From contig JACQXB010000015.1 of NCBI GenBank assembly GCA_016208965.1, positions 1-46,743 on the forward strand: a DNA stretch of 46,743 bases, in the 5' to 3' direction. The position numbers and the translations under genes are program-made. The notes below the pieces were generated by a model, which saw nothing but the letters and a program-made list of their open reading frames with translations, did not search any database and had not been told where the DNA came from. How positions within the stretch are numbered: the first letter of the stretch is position 1; each line of letters starts with the position of its first letter. This document shows, piece after piece, positions 43,654 through 46,743 of this stretch. Source of the DNA: Nitrospirota bacterium (GTDB lineage Bacteria; Nitrospirota; Thermodesulfovibrionia; UBA6902; DSMQ01).

Positions 43654-43730
43654 TAAACTTTAGCTTTGGTTCTCTCACCCATCTTTTAAGATGGAGAGCC
43701 AACGTTTTATTTGCCACCTGTATATAATAC

Positions 43731-43836
43731 TAATACAAACGCCTTAATTCATGATACACCCCCACCCTAACCCTCCCCCTCAAGGGGGGAGGGTTAGGGT
43801 GGGGGTGATGTAAATTTACTTTTTGCGTTTGTATTA
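43731..43836. repeat. Nested palindrome with G/C-tract core
   Basis: Outer arms TAATACAAACGC (43731-43742) and GCGTTTGTATTA (43825-43836) enclose a 23-bp perfect stem (43757-43779 with 43785-43807) made of CACCCCCACCC and CTAACCC tracts. The layout matches 27892-28035: A/T-rich outer arms around an unrelated inner hairpin. Confidence 0.85.
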
Positions 43837-43852
43837 AATACTAAAATTACCC

Positions 43853-44053
43853 TTATTGCTTTGTTTTAAGTATCTGTAACAGGATAAAGGTAATAGCGAT
43901 TAGCAGGCAGGTATTTGTAAACATTAAAAAAGCCTCTGCTTCTAATCCTCCCCGTACTATATCAATAGGAGCAAATGTGAGCCTGGAGATTATACCTGCA
44001 ACTAAACTTATGGAAGCAACAACTATAGCTATATAAGTTATAGTCTTCATCAT
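43853..44053 (-). CDS. Small two-helix membrane protein of unknown function
   Basis: 66 residues. Two hydrophobic helices (ITYIAIVVASISLVAGIISR at 4-23 and FLMFTNTCLLIAITFILLQI at 42-61) are separated by a short loop with IDIVRGGLEAEA. It has AAAGGAGG five bases before the ATG and a strong minus-strand promoter 44-72 bp upstream, so I believe it is real and independently expressed. No family is recognised. It lies between the glycan genes and tsaE. Confidence 0.7.
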   Translation of the reverse strand: MMKTITYIAIVVASISLVAGIISRLTFAPIDIVRGGLEAEAFLMFTNTCLLIAITFILLQILKTKQ

Positions 44054-44096
44054 CTTCCTCCTTTCTTAATAAGGTTTTATTTTTTACGCCTTTTAA

Positions 44097-44125
44097 TATA
44101 TACAACGTTGTTAGAAAAATGTCAA
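44097..44125 (-). promoter_or_regulatory. Sigma70 promoter for the small membrane protein gene
   Basis: On the minus strand TTGACA (44125-44120) and TATATA (44102-44097) are exactly 17 bp apart, ending 43 bp before the ATG at 44053. It starts only ~18 bp after the stop of the upstream transferase gene, implying separate control. Confidence 0.65.
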
Positions 44126-44142
44126 CATAATTATTTGCCTCC

Positions 44143-45183
44143 TTAGTCGGGAATATTCCAGCCGCTGCGATGTCTCCCGCCAACAACCATTAGCACAGCA
44201 ATTGCTTCAAAAATAATAGCAGCTTGTAAGATTGCCAAGACTCCTTCAAATGTCTCTTTTGCATAACTTATTATTATTGCACTTATTCCTAAGGCAAGGG
44301 TAACAAAATAGATAAAAAATACAGCACCAATTGGACGAAGTCCTAAATTAACCAAGCGGTGGTGAAAATGATCTCTATCCCCATAGCTAAGCCACTCAAG
44401 GAGTGTGCTAATTTTTTTTTCTTTAATCCTCATTATTGTAGTAAATATCATATCAAAAATTGGAACTCCTAAAATCAAAATAGGTATAGCCAATCTCACT
44501 ACATTATCACTCGCCCAGTCGCCTACTACAGATATACCTGCTAACATAAATCCAATAAATGTGCTGCCTGCATCTCCCAAAAATATCTTTGCCTGTTTAA
44601 AGTTATAGGGAAGAAAGCCCAAACAACCTGCCATCAATATTAGGGCTATCAAACATATCTGGGGCTGATTGGTTAAATATGAAATAATAGAAAAGCAAAG
44701 AGCACTCATGGCTGTTGTCCCTGCTGCTAACCCATCTATTCCATCCAAATAATTCAAGGCATTGGTAATACCCACAACCCAAATTAAAGTCAGGATTACC
44801 TCTCCTGCATCACCCCATAAGTTATTGGGCAAAAAACTGATACGCATTCCAAAACCAATTATTACCAACGCGGCAATTAATTGACCCAACAGCCGAATTT
44901 TCACAGATAATCCTCTAATATCATCTATTAAACCAATTATTAATATTATTATCCCGCCTATTAATATACCGAAAAGAAGACGAAAGTCAGCTAAACTGAA
45001 TAATAATCCAGATATTACACCTATATAAATCGCCACCCCTCCCAAAAGAGGTATGGAATTTTTATGTGTCTTTCTATCATCAGGAACATCTAAGATATTA
45101 AGTTTTAAGGCTAAATTTTTAAAAAGAGGGGTAGAAAAATATACTACTAAAAAAGAAACCAAAATAGGTATCAATGTATTCAT
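44143..45183 (-). CDS. WecA/MraY-family polyprenyl-phosphate sugar-1-phosphate transferase
   Basis: 346 residues with about ten transmembrane helices. It transfers a sugar-1-phosphate, probably GlcNAc-1-P, from its UDP derivative to undecaprenyl phosphate, starting O-antigen or related glycan synthesis at the inner membrane. Family motifs: DDRKTHKNSIPLLGGVAIY, LIDDIRGLSVKIRLLGQ, NALNYLDGIDGLAAGT, KIFLGDAGSTFIGF and the cytoplasmic His motif RDHFHHRLVNLGL, which points to WecA/TagO rather than MraY. The PIG-L gene upstream on the same strand is 4 bp away. The actual sugar is not known. Confidence 0.9.
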   Translation of the reverse strand: MNTLIPILVSFLVVYFSTPLFKNLALKLNILDVPDDRKTHKNSIPLLGGVAIYIGVISGLLFSLADFRLLFGILIGGIIILIIGLIDDIRGLSVKIRLLGQLIAALVIIGFGMRISFLPNNLWGDAGEVILTLIWVVGITNALNYLDGIDGLAAGTTAMSALCFSIISYLTNQPQICLIALILMAGCLGFLPYNFKQAKIFLGDAGSTFIGFMLAGISVVGDWASDNVVRLAIPILILGVPIFDMIFTTIMRIKEKKISTLLEWLSYGDRDHFHHRLVNLGLRPIGAVFFIYFVTLALGISAIIISYAKETFEGVLAILQAAIIFEAIAVLMVVGGRHRSGWNIPD

Positions 45184-45187
45184 AAGC

Positions 45188-45802
45188 CTAAATCTCCTTT
45201 AGTATTCGCAGGGCTTTAAATCCCTCTGCATATTTTACTCTACCTTGGTAACCACGAAAATTGGCGCAGGACTGGGCGCTCTCTATTATGGTAAGATTTT
45301 CCACCCTGGTCCTATCCACTTGCGAGGTATGCAATCTTAAAAGTTCTAACTTCTTATCTAATACATCTCCAATGTCTACGAATATATCAGGCTCAAAATT
45401 TTGGCTTGTAGGAACCTCATAATAAAGTACTTCTTTTATGTACCTTGTGGCAGACACTCCTGACTGGGCAGTGGCACGATGGTCCTGATGCACATCATCA
45501 AGATAATTCAAAAATACTATATCAGGTTTAACCTTATTGATAATCTCATCCATTTTCAGAATAAGTTCTCTATTATCCGCTATCTCAGTATCTCGGAGAT
45601 TTCCTAAGAAGAGTTCACGTACACCCAGGAATTTTGCCGATTCTTTCTGTTCTCTCATTCTTATTGCAGGGTCTCCACCAAAACTTCCATCAGATAAAAC
45701 AAAAAGGGAAATATTGTGTCTTGCACGAGTATATTTAATCAGTGTCCCTCCACAACCAAACTCAATATCATCTGGATGAGCCCCTATAGCTAATATATTC
45801 AT
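45188..45802 (-). CDS. PIG-L family deacetylase
   Basis: 204 residues from ATG 45802, which overlaps the WbqC-like stop as ATGA; a start 18 bp upstream is less likely. The LmbE/PIG-L zinc motif AIGAHPDDIEFGCGG is near the start and the second motif HQDHRATAQSG supplies the third ligand, so it should be active. Enzymes of this type remove N-acetyl groups from GlcNAc-containing lipids or small molecules. Next to a WecA-type transferase, deacetylation of a lipid-linked or nucleotide sugar is a reasonable inference, not proven. Confidence 0.9.
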   Translation of the reverse strand: MNILAIGAHPDDIEFGCGGTLIKYTRARHNISLFVLSDGSFGGDPAIRMREQKESAKFLGVRELFLGNLRDTEIADNRELILKMDEIINKVKPDIVFLNYLDDVHQDHRATAQSGVSATRYIKEVLYYEVPTSQNFEPDIFVDIGDVLDKKLELLRLHTSQVDRTRVENLTIIESAQSCANFRGYQGRVKYAEGFKALRILKEI

Positions 45803-46527
45803 TCTATTAGACCTCCGCACAATTTATTCCTGTCTTCACTTCTCAAAATCTTCCCACTTCCTTCGCCTTCATTAAATAATAAATCTATACAGGACATATA
45901 TGGAAGAAAAATATTTCCACTTCCCATATATTGCTGATGATAGGTTGGATGAATAAAATTTTGATATTCTAATTTTATTCCTGCTTGAGAAAATTTCTCC
46001 TCCTCCAAATAATCCTTCCCACCTATACCAGAAAGATAAACATCAGCTCCAATCTTCTTGCATATTTCTATAATACGACCTGTTCCCTGTGTAGTAATAC
46101 CTAATTCAGACTCATAATATATAGGTGTATTTATCTTAAGCGCCTTTAAAATATAATTAATTATACACACATTCAGGTCAATCAATTTCTCCCATTTTTT
46201 AGTATATATTTTTTCAAAAAATGGAAAATAGTTCTTAAAAAACTTAGCCCTACCATACCAAACCCTTAAACTTTCACGATGTTGCCTTTGCCAATCAGAA
46301 TCATTATTTATTCTCACATCACATATTTTTTGCTGATGCATGCCCTTAGATATCACCGGCACTGTCAACCATATCCATCCATCTTTGGTGCGAATCTTAT
46401 TTCTATTCTGGTATTCTCTTGATTTATACTGTACACTATCTAAAAATACAAAACAATCACTTTTATATATCTTATCAAAATACCCTAACCAAGAAATATA
46501 TTGTGGTTGATGTACGGACAAAATCAT
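45799..46527 (-). CDS. WbqC-like family protein
   Basis: 242 residues starting at ATG 46527 (MILSVHQPQYISWLGYFDKI), the standard beginning of the family; 13 extra residues upstream would be possible only with repeat-derived codons. Other marks are YKSREYQNRNKIRTKDGWIWLTVPV, GADVYLSGIGGKDYL, FIHPTYHQ and a final CIDLLFNEGEGS. WbqC-like proteins are found in O-antigen and polysaccharide clusters and are thought to be related to glycine or amino-sugar acylation enzymes, but the reaction is unsettled. It is coupled to the PIG-L gene by a 4-bp overlap. Confidence 0.9.
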   Translation of the reverse strand: MILSVHQPQYISWLGYFDKIYKSDCFVFLDSVQYKSREYQNRNKIRTKDGWIWLTVPVISKGMHQQKICDVRINNDSDWQRQHRESLRVWYGRAKFFKNYFPFFEKIYTKKWEKLIDLNVCIINYILKALKINTPIYYESELGITTQGTGRIIEICKKIGADVYLSGIGGKDYLEEEKFSQAGIKLEYQNFIHPTYHQQYMGSGNIFLPYMSCIDLLFNEGEGSGKILRSEDRNKLCGGLIE

Positions 46528-46583
46528 TTTTGGCTCTTCGCGTAAGAGTGTGGGTAAATTTGCCACTTTTTGTTCTTCTCCTT

Positions 46584-46604
46584 CCCCTCTTTGGAAAAGA
46601 GGGG
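46584..46604. repeat. CCCCTCTTT-GGA-AAAGAGGGG hairpin
   Basis: Perfect 9-bp stem with a three-base loop, followed by TGAGGGGAGATTTTG. It lies 20 bp after the stop of the DUF559-like gene and before the WbqC-like gene. Confidence 0.8.
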
Positions 46605-46623
46605 TGAGGGGAGATTTTGTGAA

Positions 46624-46743
46624 TCATAATTCATTAAATATCTGCTCCAAAACTGCATTAATATTCTGTAAGACCTCCCTATCTGAAAATCTCAGAATAG
46701 TGAGCCCTGCTTTTGTCATGTAATCATCTCTGATATTGTCCTT
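46624..46743 (-). CDS. C-terminal end of a DUF559 endonuclease-like gene (truncated by window)
   Basis: Forty codons including the stop are visible on the minus strand, open to the last base. They read KDNIRDDYMTKAGLTILRFS followed by DREVLQNINAVLEQIFNEL, the standard end of DUF559 proteins (Vsr/MutH-like endonuclease fold): a DxYL-type Tyr, the GLTILRF strand and the DREVLQN helix. The catalytic residues lie upstream, outside the window. DUF559 genes are common, patchily distributed and of unclear role. This one abuts a G/C-rich hairpin. Confidence 0.75.
   Translation of the reverse strand, partial: KDNIRDDYMTKAGLTILRFSDREVLQNINAVLEQIFNEL

Noticed and set aside
43680-43694. Intrinsic terminator at the CATCTT/AAGATG hairpin downstream of the small membrane protein gene.
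   Set aside because: The stem is only six bases and lacks a T-run.

Overview
The window is an AT-rich, densely coded chromosomal segment of a Gram-negative bacterium. It carries a complete Lpt-type LPS export module, a type II secretion system (T2SS) and envelope-glycan genes. Gene order (lptC-lptA-lptB-rpoN-hpf-rapZ, rpsO-pnp-M16 peptidase, yceD-rpmF-plsX-fabH) and the many short palindromic and heptameric repeats suggest an uncultured Nitrospirota- or deltaproteobacterium-like lineage. That placement is an inference; there is no rRNA or other phylogenetic marker comparison here. I see no tRNA, rRNA, CRISPR array, integrase or transposase.

Layout. 1-4287 (+): three or four exported proteins: the end of an Ig/PKD-repeat surface protein, a carboxypeptidase-regulatory-like protein, and an S1/P1-nuclease or phospholipase-C-like protein that appears split by a frameshift. 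4493-15903 (+): a near-complete T2SS operon in the order C-D-E-F-G-H-I-J-K-L-M-N, mostly with 4-bp stop/start overlaps; no prepilin peptidase (GspO) is present. 15921-17051 (+): ribD. 17136-19165 (-): a small lipoprotein and nadE. 19432-23154 (+): rpsO, pnp and an M16 peptidase. 23263-27842 (-): lptC-lptA-lptB-rpoN-hpf-rapZ. 28076-29257 (-): alaC-like aminotransferase. 29651-38007 (+): valS, an unknown beta-solenoid-like membrane protein, nadC, yceD, rpmF, plsX, fabH and an acyl-CoA dehydrogenase. 38008-43472 (-): mutS, a HIT protein, a family 4 uracil-DNA glycosylase, nadK and tsaE. 43853-46743 (-): a small membrane protein, a WecA/MraY-type transferase, a PIG-L deacetylase, a WbqC-like protein and the end of a DUF559 endonuclease-like gene.

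The most unusual content is repetitive. (i) Two copies of a ~240-bp imperfect palindrome lie before valS and before nadC; their arms differ by paired, compensating substitutions. One copy has a ~45-bp palindromic unit nested inside it, and relatives of that unit occur elsewhere. (ii) Heptanucleotide tandem repeats and shared repeat words have been read into proteins, mainly in leader peptides of T2SS components, but also inside ValRS and the uracil-DNA glycosylase. (iii) Several nested palindromes have outer inverted arms around a different inner hairpin.

A second notable item is the GspD secretin, which ends in a domain resembling the propeptide/inhibitor module of subtilisin-like proteases. 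The window shows no complete, clearly new multi-gene system. The covarying palindrome family and the secretin fusion are the strongest candidates for something undescribed.
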